64,000 bases of DNA from Paramecium pentaurelia (Eukaryota; Ciliophora; Oligohymenophorea; Peniculida; Parameciidae): NCBI GenBank assembly GCA_905183005.1, contig CAJJDO010000093.1, positions 280,451-344,450 on the forward strand, read 5' to 3'. Positions 53,278 to 64,000 of this stretch are shown here, in pieces. The notes under the pieces are model-generated. The model made no database searches, was not told the DNA's origin, and saw only the letters and a list, made by a program, of their open reading frames with translations. The translations under genes and the position numbers were made by a program. Numbering within the stretch: position 1 is the first letter of the stretch; each line of letters starts with the position of its first letter.

Positions 53278-56049
53278 TCAATTTTACTTTTATTAAAATT
53301 CTATTTAGCTTTCCAAAATATAACTTCCTCTTTATTTCAATAGTTATCTTAAATCAATTCCTGCTTTATTAATAAATTCTCCTTTGAAAATTAAGGCACC
53401 TTTTGCTTAAAATATTGGCTTTTAAGAAATCAGTAAAATTGTAATATAATTGTCTACTAAAATCATATATAATATAATACCCCTTTATGAAAAAGTACTA
53501 GGAATATCTTTATATATTTAATCGACGGAAATTTATTGTCCTACATTAATATTCATATAATTAATATCAAATGCTGATAGGGCGGCTTCAGATAAATTAT
53601 ATGGTGGTTCAATAAAAAAACTCTGTCCATCCAATCTAGTTTAGTATTGTAAATTCTAAACATCCCATAAACGAATTGAATTATCTTGACTACCAGATAC
53701 TAATTTAGTACTGTCAGGAGAAAAGCACACTGATCGGACAGTATTACTATGACCTTCTAATGTAGATTTTTATTATCCTGTCTTAACATCCCATAAACGG
53801 ATAGAATTATCCACACTACCAGATGCTAACGTGGTTCCATCACGAGAAAAACATACTGTTAAGACTTCATGACTATGACCTTCAAATTAAATATTTTTTT
53901 TTCCTGTCTTAACATCCCACAAGCAGATAGAGTTATCCTCACTGCCAGATGCTAATGTGGTTCCATCAGGAGAAAAGCACACTGATAGTACTCCATGACT
54001 ATGACCATCAAATTTAGAATGTTTTTTTCTTGTTTTTACATTCCACAAACGGATAGAATTATCATACCTTCCAGTTGCTAATGTTATACCGTCAGGAGAG
54101 AAGCATACTTAATTCACACTTTCACCATGACCTATTAATTTAGATTTTAATTGTCCTGTCTTTACATCCCATAAACAGATAGACTTATCAAAACTGGCAG
54201 ATGCTAATGTAGTACCATCAGGAGAGAAGCATACTGATAGCACTCCAGAAATATGACCATATAATTCCAATTTTAATTTTCCTGTCGTGACATCCCATAT
54301 ACAGATAGACTTATCCGAACTACCAGATGCTAATGTATTACTATCAGGAGAGAAGCAAACTGAATTGACACTATCACCATGACCCATAAATATCGATTTT
54401 TATTAGCCAGTCTTGACGTCCCATAAACAAATAACCTAATCACCACTACTAGAGGCTAATGTAGTACCGTCAGGAGAGTAACACACCGAATTAACACTAT
54501 CACCGTGACCTATCAACTGAGTATTGTATTATCCTGTTAAAACATCCCATAAATAGATGGACTTATCTGAACTACCAGAGGCTAATGTACTACCGTCAGG
54601 AGAGAAACATACTGAATTTACACTATCACCATGACCTATTAACTGAGATTTTTATTGTTATGTCACAACATCCCATAAATAAATAGACTTATCTACACTA
54701 CCAGATGCTAATGAAATACCATCAGGAGAGAAGCATAATGAAAGTACTCCCTGACTATGACCATCTAATTACGATATTTATTGTCCTGTCTTCACATTCC
54801 ATAAACGAATCGAATTATCGTTACTTCCAGATGCTAATGTTTTACCATCAGGAGAAAAGCATACTGAAAGGACTCCAAAACTATGACCTTCTAATTTATG
54901 TTTTAATTGTCCTGTCTTAACATCCCATAAACAGATAGACTTATCATCACCACCAGATGCTAATGTGGTTCCATTAGGAGAAAAGCATACTGATAGGACT
55001 CCATAACTATGGCCATAAAGTTACTATTTTAATTGTCCTGTCTTAACATCCCATAAAATGATAGACTTATCATCACTACCAGACGCTAATGTGGTACCAT
55101 CAGGAGAGAAGCATATTGAATAGACAGTATTACAATTACCCTCAAATTTTATCTTTTATTATCCTGTCTTAACATTCCATAAACAGATAGACTTATCATC
55201 ACTACTAGATGCTAATGAAATACCATCAGGAGAGAAGCATAATGAAAGTACTCCCTGACTGTGACCATCTAATTACGATATTTACTGTCCTGTCTTAAAA
55301 TCCCATAAACGAATCGAATTATCATTACTTCCAGATGCTAATATTTTACCATTAGGAGAAAAGCATACTGATTTGACATAACTACTATGACCATTTAAAT
55401 GATGAAATTCATTAATCCTTATGTTCTTCCATTTGCAGTTTAATAGTAAAGCCCCATTTAAATTTATTCCGCTTATATCAACATTGTCTAATTCAGACCC
55501 ACTCAAATTGCTTCTTATTAAATTTGCTCCAACTATAGAAGTATTTTTAATTCTAATATTTATAAAGCTTTGTTTTGATAGATCAACTTTCATTTCAACT
55601 AATAAGTTCAGTGAGTTTGATCCACTTTATATAAATTTTTCATCTATAGATGTGAGAGAAACTAGAAATTTTAAAAATTAGATAATTTTTTTGTTTTTGG
55701 ATATATTTTGAATGAGTTCTTGTCTCCTTTCCAAGTATATTTTTGTGGAATAGTCATTTTTATTAAAGTCATGTTCATAAATACTTTTTATAATATTAGT
55801 AATTTTTGTAATGTTATTTGTTACATCTTTTAACTTCTATTACTTATCAACAAACGAATAATTTAATTCTTCTATGATGTATTATTATATATGCTTTTGA
55901 GCATCATCTTTCGAAAGAGATTTTTGGCAATCAGAAATATTTTCTTTTCTAAACATTTCAATTATCACATTATATAGTTAATCATCAATATGGTTAGATG
56001 AAGCTAGATGCTCATGCAAATCTTATTTCTATTTATAACTACAATTCAT
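53278..56049 (-). CDS. 14-repeat WD40 protein with pentapeptide-like N-terminal region
   Basis: Uninterrupted frame of 923 residues, no intron; ATG at 56049-56047, TGA at 53280-53278; TAA/TAG codons occur throughout. Residues 1-150 are charged and helical. Residues ~155-215 show pentapeptide-like steps (GANLIRSNLSGSELDN, GINLNGALLL). From residue 220 there are fourteen WD40 repeats, each exactly 42 residues, with the pattern GHSxGVLSVCFSPDG, LASGS, D, SIxLWDVKTGQ. A 116-residue tail follows, including Phe/Ile-rich strands. Fourteen blades would make two seven-bladed propellers, a protein-interaction scaffold (family knowledge). The very high repeat identity implies recent internal duplication. 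Related multi-copy WD40 proteins are common in ciliates; the partner is unknown. Confidence 0.92.
53629..55392 (-). repeat. Tandem array of 14 WD40 units, 126 bp each
   Basis: The array measures 1,764 bp, exactly 14 x 126 bp, with no indel between units. Repeats 1-2 and 5-6 share almost identical coding text (…SNDNSIRLW…KTGQQISQLD then GHSQGVLSLCFSPDGISLAS), pointing to duplication of a four-repeat block. Repeats 7, 8 and 9 share GHGDSVNSVC. Repeat 3 starts GNC instead of GHS, and repeat 13 has FSRDG instead of FSPDG. Confidence 0.92.
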
Positions 56050-56859
56050 TATTATTATTTTTTCTTAAATAATGAATTTCAAATTATTTTTTTTAATCTT
56101 TAAGCAACCAAATCAAAAGTATCTTGTGGATTTTTGTAAATAAAAAATGCAAAACCTTTCATAAGATTTGGAATTGATTATAATTGAGGTAAAATTGGAT
56201 ATTGTGAAATCAAATAGACTGCACATCACTTTATTCATTGATAATATGGAATATATTATTCTACTCTGAAAATTGAAAGTAAAAATAATTACATAATTTC
56301 AATTTTCTCAAAAAATTCTTAATCAATAAAATTTTTTTTATTTTTTCCCTCTCTCAAACATTCTTAATTTTTTCTTCTATCATATTTTCAAAATAGTATT
56401 GAATGATAGTATTTTTCCCTTTAACTATCAATATAGAAGAAAGATATTGAAAATTAGTTTATAAATAATCTCTTAATGTACTGAGGAGGTTTCTTAAATT
56501 ATCTAACATACTTACTTGACATATCCGAATTAAAGTGAAATGTTATAAAGCGATTTCTTATGGTCTCAATTTTACATTTTTTATACTTATTATACATCTT
56601 TCTTATCAATAAAATTTATTATTTATTAAATTCTACTTTAAATACATTTCTAAGCCTTGATATTTTGAATATGTATTATTTGTTTCTGATAATAAATAAT
56701 TTTATTGCAAATAAGTTCTTAATCAGAAATTCTTAATTTTGTGAATATTGTAGAGATGATTTCAAATAAGTAGAATAGAGTAAGAAATTTAGAATGACAG
56801 CGATAAAAAATCAGAAGATAATGCATGATAACTATCCGTTTAGAAATGATAATCGGATG
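56050..56859. other. AT-rich spacer upstream of the WD40 gene
   Basis: Presumably holds the promoter region of the WD40 gene. No motif can be assigned. Confidence 0.4.
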
Positions 56860-57310
56860 ATAATAGTGCTCATGTTTGCTCAGTATGCTTCTTCTCTTCT
56901 GTTAATACTAGGTTAGCTTCTGTTATTGATCTAAAATCATCGATTTTTTGGATTTTAAACAGAATTCTAAAGTTAACCCTCAAATAATCACTATAAAATT
57001 TCTTTGACCAAATTAAACCTATTCCATCAATCAACTCCTTTTCAGAATATCGTACTAATGTTAAATTATATTTATTAAATTTATTTTAAATCTTCGTTTT
57101 AACTTTTAATCAACTATAGAATATCTTTAGGAGTTTAAATCTTTACAAGAGTATTTTTAAATTATTCAGGCATAGATTTAGGGCTTATTTAAATCTAAAT
57201 TAAAGCCATCAACACCTGGCATTCCTTCTAATTCATAAATTAGATCAAGGATTTAATCAGTATTCCGATTATTGACAAAATTTCTAAATGAATTATAACT
57301 ATGTTAATAA
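56860..57310. pseudogene. Coding relics: WD40-like (+) and unidentified (-)
   Basis: On the plus strand at about 56860-56965 the sequence reads DNSAHVCSVCF, then SSVNTRLAS, ID, K and W, a degraded WD40 blade whose DNA (TCAGTATGCTTCT…) matches the repeats of the neighbouring gene. On the minus strand from about 57310 down to a TGA at 56872-56870, two frames separated by a shift near 57.03 kb read like protein (ILDLIYELEGMPGVDGF…; EKELIDGIGLIWSKKFYSDY…). Both cannot be real over the shared ~100 bp. I recognise no family for the minus-strand text. Confidence 0.35.
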
Positions 57311-57479
57311 CATAAATACTTTATTTTTATTATTCATTTTTTATTGAATGTATCTGATTAACTTAAAGAAGAATATCTTTTGTGAGAATAACTCCAGCAA
57401 AATTAAACATAGTATTAGTTCAAATATTATTATGACAAAACTTATAGAATGACATATATTTGCATGTTAGATATTAAAA

Positions 57480-57713
57480 ATGCCTTAAAGTTTTTAAGCA
57501 TTAATCTTACCTAAAAAAGTTAAGAACAGTACTTCAGAACATCAAAAATATGAATAATTATTAAAGAATAATTAGAAGCAAACAATACTCAAATTGTAGA
57601 AAACTCATAAGAACGACAAGAACTTAGTCTTGGATGATAATTTTTGGAAAACAAAAGTCTAATCAATTAGGAATATATACTTTTTGAGGGAGATAAGTAC
57701 AGCACATTATTGA
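57480..57713 (+). CDS. Short coiled-coil-like ORF, probably 5' part of a broken gene
   Basis: ATG at 57480, TGA at 57711-57713, 77 residues, reading MPQSFQALILPKKVKNS…, EHQKYEQLLKNNQKQT… and LVLDDNFWKTKV…. The charged, helical composition looks coding. In another frame starting just before this stop, similar text continues (QLDEINKNQNLFVEIHEKE…LQQRLATFEIQ) to about 57.9 kb, which suggests a frameshift in a longer coiled-coil protein. No family is recognised. Confidence 0.4.
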
Positions 57714-58374
57714 AGGATAACTAGATGAGATTAATAAAAATTAAAACCTCTTTGTAGAAATACATGAAAAAGAAATAGAAAGCTTTGATATTATAGTTTC
57801 TCTTCAACAAAGATTAGCCACATTTGAAATTTAACATTTGATGTATTTAATAAATTAACGGTAGATTAACTTTATTTTATTGAAACTTTCTGATTAAATT
57901 ATAAAAATTCAACAATTTTGCAGTAATAGGAATTAGAAACAACATTTTTATTCTATAAAATATTTTAACTTATTAAAAGTAACAATAATTGATGTAATTT
58001 CATCTTATATTTAGATAAAAATAATGATTACAATATAAAATTTAATTCCAAATAATTTATGATACTGATTTAATAGTTCTCATTTTTTAATTTAAATATC
58101 TTCTAAATATGAAAATAAAAATGCTTGGTTTCCAAAAATAATTAAATGAAAGGAAAAAGCATCTAAAAAAAAAAAAATCTACAGAAAGAAGGAACGCAAT
58201 ATTATTTAAAATATGTTTTTTAAATAAGGAAACGAAAGTGGAATGAGAATATATAGGATTGACAATAAATAGCATCGATAATGTATTCATAATATCAAAA
58301 TTTTGAATTGACTAAGATCATTGGATTTGTTTCAATTTTTACATAAAAATAAAATCACTTAGATTTTTTAAATG

Positions 58375-58769
58375 AAATAGTTAAGTTAATAAAGGAGAGA
58401 AGCCTAGTGGAAGTAACTCAAATAAATTCTAAACATTAAGGGTAGATAATGCTCAGATTATTCTAATGAATATTATTATTTGCAGATATTATCTCTTTTC
58501 TTGGTTTAAATACAAATGTATTGATAATGGTAGTAATAAATTTGATTTTGGAAATAAATTTAAAACAAACTTAATTTATGACCTTTACATTATTGTGAAA
58601 ATGCTCAGCAATTTTAGATTATTGAATATATCTTTTTAATATGCATCTAGCAATTGGTATTCTTATAAATATTATAATTATCCAGAATAAATAATTGGAT
58701 TTAAATTATATAGCAACAAGATTTTGACATAAATAATGTCAATATTTATCATAGGTACATAAGTATGAT
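58375..58769 (+). CDS. Weak ORF, unidentified
   Basis: Open for ~130 codons with TAA/TAG as Gln, rich in Ile/Asn/Tyr/Phe, without a clear start or motif. It may be chance. The preceding 57.9-58.4 kb contains Lys-rich short frames of the same doubtful kind. Confidence 0.15.
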
Positions 58770-58893
58770 TTTTTATGTTAATTATATTATCATTTTTCAA
58801 ACTTCTCTATTAAATTAAATTCAATATGTTTGAGTGTTGATCAATTTGATCAAAAAATATAAAATAAAGGATATCAATTTATTTAAGAAAAAA

Positions 58894-59368
58894 TCAATTA
58901 GCATATTTTCGTACACATTTTTAGGCTGTTTATATGAAGAGCTAATTATTGGATTTATAAATCTTTGCTATTTCTGGCACTAATGGAGAATCTGGGTCTG
59001 GATTACTCAATAATTAGCATATTATTGCAAGGACTAAAATTAAGAATGAGCTCTTTAATACTTTTGCTTATCTCCAGGGCAGGTGACCATTAATCAGTTA
59101 TTTCATTGAAATAAAGCTATCCAAAAGATTTAATATTTGGATGATATATTTCAGTTAGAAACCTAATTTTCGGAGGTTTGAAAGGGTATTTCTTAGAAAT
59201 ATTAATCTAGAGCACAAAACGACCTCCTTTATAAAAAGATTCTTCGGATCCTACAATTATTGCTTTCCATTAATAAAAATCTTCATTATTAAAAAGGCTG
59301 ACAGAATAATTTGGAGGTTAATTTTTTTCAATTTCTTCAAATTCTCTTTTTATTCTTTTAAGAGCCAT
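58894..59368 (-). CDS. Ubiquitin-conjugating enzyme fold (UBE2D-like), catalytic Cys replaced
   Basis: ATG at 59368-59366, TGA at 58896-58894, one 28-nt intron at 59034-59061; 148 residues, the length of UBE2D/Ubc4-class E2s. Splicing restores the full C-terminus (SNPDPDSPLVPEIAKIYK…). Conserved E2 features: MALKRIKREF start, YPFKPPKIRF, HPN (IYHPNI) and QWSPALEISK. At the active site the family reads GSICLD; here it reads GQLYFN, so the ubiquitin-accepting Cys is Tyr. It therefore cannot form a thioester at the usual position and may act as a UEV-like, non-catalytic partner, or may be losing function. Its 5' half is present again at 60221-60484 because of an assembly duplication. Confidence 0.9.
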
Positions 59369-60219
59369 TGATTTCAAATTTTATATGATGTTAATTAATT
59401 GAAATTACATTTGTATTTATATTAGTTTCTACACTATCAAGATTTAGTTATTTTATAGTAATATCATTAAACATAAATAATTTATTTTATGCTATCTGTC
59501 TAGATTTTTTATTATTTTTATTTATCACAAATATTCTAATTGGAAAAATTTTACTCAAATATTTATTATAATGAATTGCATCAGAAAGAATCACTCAAAA
59601 TCTTTTAATAAAATGTATTTGCCTTGAAGAATAATTGCCGTAATCATATGTTGAAATTTTTTCCCAAATATATTTATTGAGCTATTTAACTAAAATTCTG
59701 ATGAGCAAAATTAATATTTTTATGAAACTTATTCAAAGCTGAAAACAATTTTCGTACACATCCAAATAATATCTAAAAATACATAGATATTATTAATCAA
59801 AATCAATCATACAAAATAAAATCTAAGTTGGCTTTTTGGAAATCTTGATAGATTTTAGCTGAAAAACTACTGTAAAATTCGACAATAGTTTTTCAGTGAT
59901 CTATCTTCATTTAGTAAAATTTTATATTTATTCTTCTTATTTTTTGCATTTATTTCAATTTTCCTATTTTTTAATTTCTTTACACTATTCAAATACTTAG
60001 TCTTCTATTTAAATCGCTTGAATCTTCTTCATAATCATTAAGGATAATGTAAACTTACTTTGGAATATGTTAAATTTTAGAGTATTTTTTCAGGTGAATG
60101 CTAAATAAATATTTTGAAATGGTAATTTAATGTAAATTAGACACAAATTTAAAGAAGCAGATAATATTATATCAATGCAATTGAAATTTACTCAACTAAT
60201 TTAGAATATTATTGTTGTA
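59105..60219. repeat. False tandem duplication, copy 1
   Basis: This 1,115-bp segment, running from inside the E2 gene upstream through its 5' flank, is repeated as 60221-61335 after a single N. I see no difference between the copies. Unmerged contig overlap is the simplest reading. Apart from the E2 5' part the segment holds no recognised gene. Confidence 0.85.
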
Positions 60220-60220
60220 N
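60220..60220. other. Assembly join (single N)
   Basis: One N between two identical 1.1-kb segments; same signature as at 22657. Confidence 0.95.
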
Positions 60221-60484
60221 ATTGAAATAAAGCTATCCAAAAGATTTAATATTTGGATGATATATTTCAGTTAGAAACCTAATTTTCGGAGGTTTGAAAG
60301 GGTATTTCTTAGAAATATTAATCTAGAGCACAAAACGACCTCCTTTATAAAAAGATTCTTCGGATCCTACAATTATTGCTTTCCATTAATAAAAATCTTC
60401 ATTATTAAAAAGGCTGACAGAATAATTTGGAGGTTAATTTTTTTCAATTTCTTCAAATTCTCTTTTTATTCTTTTAAGAGCCAT
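60221..60484 (-). pseudogene. Truncated E2 copy (assembly artefact)
   Basis: Contains the E2 start (ATG at 60484-60482) and about the first 88 codons through GQLYFN, then ends at the N. It should not be counted as a second gene. Confidence 0.8.
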
Positions 60485-61335
60485 TGATTTCAAATTTTAT
60501 ATGATGTTAATTAATTGAAATTACATTTGTATTTATATTAGTTTCTACACTATCAAGATTTAGTTATTTTATAGTAATATCATTAAACATAAATAATTTA
60601 TTTTATGCTATCTGTCTAGATTTTTTATTATTTTTATTTATCACAAATATTCTAATTGGAAAAATTTTACTCAAATATTTATTATAATGAATTGCATCAG
60701 AAAGAATCACTCAAAATCTTTTAATAAAATGTATTTGCCTTGAAGAATAATTGCCGTAATCATATGTTGAAATTTTTTCCCAAATATATTTATTGAGCTA
60801 TTTAACTAAAATTCTGATGAGCAAAATTAATATTTTTATGAAACTTATTCAAAGCTGAAAACAATTTTCGTACACATCCAAATAATATCTAAAAATACAT
60901 AGATATTATTAATCAAAATCAATCATACAAAATAAAATCTAAGTTGGCTTTTTGGAAATCTTGATAGATTTTAGCTGAAAAACTACTGTAAAATTCGACA
61001 ATAGTTTTTCAGTGATCTATCTTCATTTAGTAAAATTTTATATTTATTCTTCTTATTTTTTGCATTTATTTCAATTTTCCTATTTTTTAATTTCTTTACA
61101 CTATTCAAATACTTAGTCTTCTATTTAAATCGCTTGAATCTTCTTCATAATCATTAAGGATAATGTAAACTTACTTTGGAATATGTTAAATTTTAGAGTA
61201 TTTTTTCAGGTGAATGCTAAATAAATATTTTGAAATGGTAATTTAATGTAAATTAGACACAAATTTAAAGAAGCAGATAATATTATATCAATGCAATTGA
61301 AATTTACTCAACTAATTTAGAATATTATTGTTGTA
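60221..61335. repeat. False tandem duplication, copy 2
   Basis: Repeats 59105-60219 base for base as far as I can compare. Unique sequence resumes after 61335. Confidence 0.85.
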
Positions 61336-62028
61336 TTGATAAAATATAATTATTGATATTTATTCGGAGATTTCATATGAATTGATGAATCACTTTCATC
61401 GTAAGATATTTAGAAAATTTCATAAAGACATAATTATTTTGTATGATGATAAATGGTAATCAAGAAGATTCATAAGCAGGAAAGGTTACAAAAATAATAG
61501 TTATATTAAGAATATGTCTATAATCAACAAGTCTATTTATTATAATCGTTTTTCTAATATATAATATGAGGCATTAATTAAAAAAAAATTCTTTTTTTTG
61601 GACTTTTTTAGGTTAGGAAACAATTTAAATAAAATTTAGAGTATTTTTTTAATTCTTTTATATAATGTGGAGAACAGGATAGGTAAAACTCATTAGGGTA
61701 TTGTAATAAAGATGTTATAATAAATCCATAATATTTAGATTCTTCATGTTTTAAAGGCATTTATTATTATTTATTCAAGGTATATGCTTGCTAAAAATTG
61801 AATATTTTTATTATAAATATATAGGATAGGCCAAATGGAATAAGTAACGGAATTATTTACCAAAGCATTAGTCATAAATCCATAAATTGTATGTTCTTTT
61901 TTATTTTGAATAATTCAATTTTTATTTAATTATTCAAAGAACAGTTCTTAAAATATTCCTTAATTTATCAATAATTATAGTTTTTTAGCTTTAATATCAA
62001 ATCAGATTTAAAAAGATCTATTAATTAA
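61336..62028. other. AT-rich spacer, nothing recognised
   Basis: No convincing coding frame, RNA gene or repeat is seen. Confidence 0.4.
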
Positions 62029-62223
62029 TCATTCAAATTTATAATTATTACTATTTTTGATAAATATAAGTAAATGAATAATAAAATTCTCTCCATAATT
62101 TGTTTTGCTTAAATACAATCCATCGATAATCCTATCATAGAATTATTAAACTTTAGTATCAAAATTCTTATTAAAATTATAGCCTCTCCATCTTATTTGT
62201 TAAATTATGCTATTAAAGAGCAT
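62029..62223 (-). CDS. Small ORF, 64 residues, unidentified
   Basis: ATG at 62223-62221, TGA at 62031-62029. The middle (QIRWRGYNFNKNFDTKV…FYDRIIDGLYLSK…) has balanced, protein-like composition. It could be a small gene or the last exon of a decayed one. No family is recognised. Confidence 0.3.
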
Positions 62224-62344
62224 TTTTTGAATTTTGTTTATTTTTATATTATTCATTTAGTTTTTACAATTATCTTGTTAATTTAATATATTACATTTAA
62301 AGTAATAATTATTTAATTCTTATAATCTCCTTATTTAAATTTCT

Positions 62345-63640
62345 AATGATGATTTATATCAAGTAATCAAATATTCTCATAAGGCACTCAAGTATCCAAA
62401 TAAACAATTGGAACCAAATTGATAGATTGCTTAACTTTAAATTTACCATTTTCTTTTAATCTTATTAAATTTACACTTTTATCCTGCATATTCATAAGTA
62501 ACTATTTTAATTTAATAAATTATTATGGAGAATAGTAACGACCCTCAAAATTTTCATTTACGGCAATTTCTTTTTGATTTAGAGAAACATTCATCTGCAC
62601 CATTTATCTCATAGACATACATTAAATCGCCACACCCAGGTTGAAATGCGAATAGAATAAAGTTGATCAAGCATATCCGAACTTCAAAACAATCAACTAG
62701 TATTTTTATATTTCAACTCATATATTATCACTTTCTGATTACTCAATTAGTGATATTAATTTATGAGATTCCCAAGAGATGCCTTAAATTTGCTTTTCAT
62801 TCAAACTTAATTGATGAACATCACTACTATGGTCTGTGATTATTTATTAACAGATCCACTCTTTTCTTTACCTCAAAACTGAAAAGACGTATCAAAACTA
62901 CTTGATATAAAAAGATCTTCATCATTATTCAAAATTATGCATCTAATCCAATTACTTGTCCCTAAATAGCTTATGAGCAAATCCATTAATTTTTATCATT
63001 AAAAGACCACACTAAAATATATCCTTAATCCCCAGAAATCAATCAAGTTGATTATTTCATGAAATTAAAAAAGACCAATTCTCTTTTATGTTGATTTAGA
63101 ATTGATTTAATTTCAACATTACTTATGAGAATTCATGAATATTTATTTATTTATCACATCCAACTGCTATAATAGATCAATATTTATTAATAGCCATAGC
63201 TCAACACAATTCCTTTCTTTTAATCTAATAAGCCTAAATTAACTATCTTAAATGGTTTAAGATTGAATTAAGAAGAAGATTTGATTTGATTTTGTTTTTG
63301 TTAGTAGTATTATTATTAAGATTATTATGAGTGTATTAGTTATTAGTAATTTTATGTTCTTATTAAGATTGAATCTTAATTTGATCATTGATTTTATTAT
63401 GGATTAATGATTTCACTTCTTAAATAATTTCTGATAAAAACTCTGTTTAACCAGTTAAATAAAATTAATTAACTATTTATAATGACAAATCTGATATTTT
63501 ATTGTTAAATTTAGAGATTGAAGAATCTATTTTGAATTCTTAATCTATGAAATTTTGAGCTTTATCTAAGTATTTACTTATTCTGTTGACATTATTTCTA
63601 ATTCTTTAAATTTTATTAAAAAGATATTCTTTTTATTAAA
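62345..63640 (-). pseudogene. WD40-family pseudogene
   Basis: Minus-strand pieces follow the layout of a multi-copy Paramecium WD40 family: a helical N-terminus (KYLDKAQNFIDQEFKID…), then RKELC, AMAINKY, IIAVGCDKQINIHEFSQ, then QHKRELVFFNFMKQST, SGDQGYILVWSFNDKNQWIC, LNNDEDLFISSSFDTSFQF, and a C-terminal region ending GKFKVKQSINLVPIVYL. The order is correct, but at least five TGA codons and several frame changes interrupt it. Some TGAs stand where Cys or Trp is expected, i.e. one-base changes. It is a decayed gene, unrelated in detail to the 14-repeat gene at 53-56 kb. Confidence 0.7.
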
Positions 63641-63829
63641 TCAAAAATGATTTTACTATCTTGGTTATTTGATTTTGAATAAAATTAAAGGAAAAATAAC
63701 AACAAAAGAAGTAATATTGATTTTTTTATCAAATAACATTATCATAAATTATATTTTTTAGTAGTAGATATAGATAAAAATGAAAAGTTATAATATTTTA
63801 GTTTTATTGAGGTACTAATTTTGATGCAA
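63641..63829. other. AT-rich spacer
   Basis: No feature seen. Confidence 0.4.
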
Positions 63830-64000
63830 CCACAATCCTACCAAAACATAGATGGAGAGAAGCATACTGAACTGACAGTTCCACTTTGATCATTATATTT
63901 TACTATTTCATCTTACAGATTTACTAAGTTCGAATATCAATTTTTCCCCTTTTCTCTTTAATTCAATCATTATTAAGGCCGAAATTTATTAAGGAGGTAC
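63830..64000 (-). pseudogene. WD40 blade fragment at the window edge
   Basis: Minus strand reads EIVKYNDQSGTVSSVCFSP and then loses the pattern. The DNA word TCAGTATGCTTCTCTCC is the same as in the 14-repeat gene. Only about one blade is present before the sequence becomes non-coding, so it is a fragment. A continuation beyond 64000 cannot be excluded. Confidence 0.45.

Noticed and set aside
1..64000. CRISPR arrays, bacterial operons, Shine-Dalgarno sites, rRNA and tRNA genes
   Set aside because: The sequence is a ciliate nuclear genome. No spaced direct-repeat array and no cloverleaf or rRNA-like block was recognised by eye; a tRNA could still be missed without a covariance-model search.

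Overview
This window reads as Paramecium, or a very close oligohymenophorean ciliate. Every long open frame appears only when TAA and TAG are read as Gln and TGA is the sole stop (ciliate nuclear code). The DNA is extremely AT-rich. Genes are interrupted by tiny GT...AG introns of about 18-33 nt. One 56-bp TA-bounded segment looks like an Internal Eliminated Sequence (IES). Reading with the standard code gives only meaningless short ORFs, so coordinates here come from reading all frames by eye with the ciliate code; intron sets of the very large genes are only partly resolved.

Layout. 1-1 kb: nothing certain. 1-10.9 kb (+): a giant cysteine-rich, REJ/GPS, multi-pass membrane protein of polycystin-1-like type. 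10.6-12.3 kb (-): a pseudokinase convergent with it and probably overlapping its 3' end. 12.3-17.3 kb: mostly empty, with a decayed MORN-like fragment. 17.3-19.55 kb (+): an intact B-box-like/degenerate-GTPase protein. 19.7-30.1 kb (-) and 33.9-42.5 kb (-): two tandem paralogues of a giant surface protein (signal peptide, jelly-roll/lectin-like region, Cys-rich repeats, Asn-rich beta-helix-like region, EGF-like module, about 7 TM). A decayed MORN-like pseudogene lies between them. 45.6-47.2 kb (-): a cytochrome P450. 49.7-51.0 kb (+): a PARP-like ADP-ribosyltransferase-fold protein. 52.4-53.0 kb: an assembly gap. 53.3-56.0 kb (-): a protein with exactly 14 WD40 repeats. 56.9-58.8 kb: relics. 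58.9-59.4 kb (-): a ubiquitin-conjugating enzyme fold lacking the catalytic Cys. 62.3-64 kb (-): WD40 pseudogene relics.

Assembly. Two places (single N at 22657 and 60220) join contigs whose ends repeat the same ~1.1 kb. They look like unrecognised contig overlaps, i.e. false tandem duplications. At the first, the two copies differ by the putative IES. The copy without it keeps the reading frame; the copy with it does not. This is the strongest evidence in the window for DNA elimination.

Functional theme. Surface/sensory-type giant membrane proteins dominate, accompanied by signalling folds whose catalytic residues have been lost (kinase, E2, P-loop GTPase-like) and by several decaying multi-copy family members. 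No operon-like logic is expected or seen.
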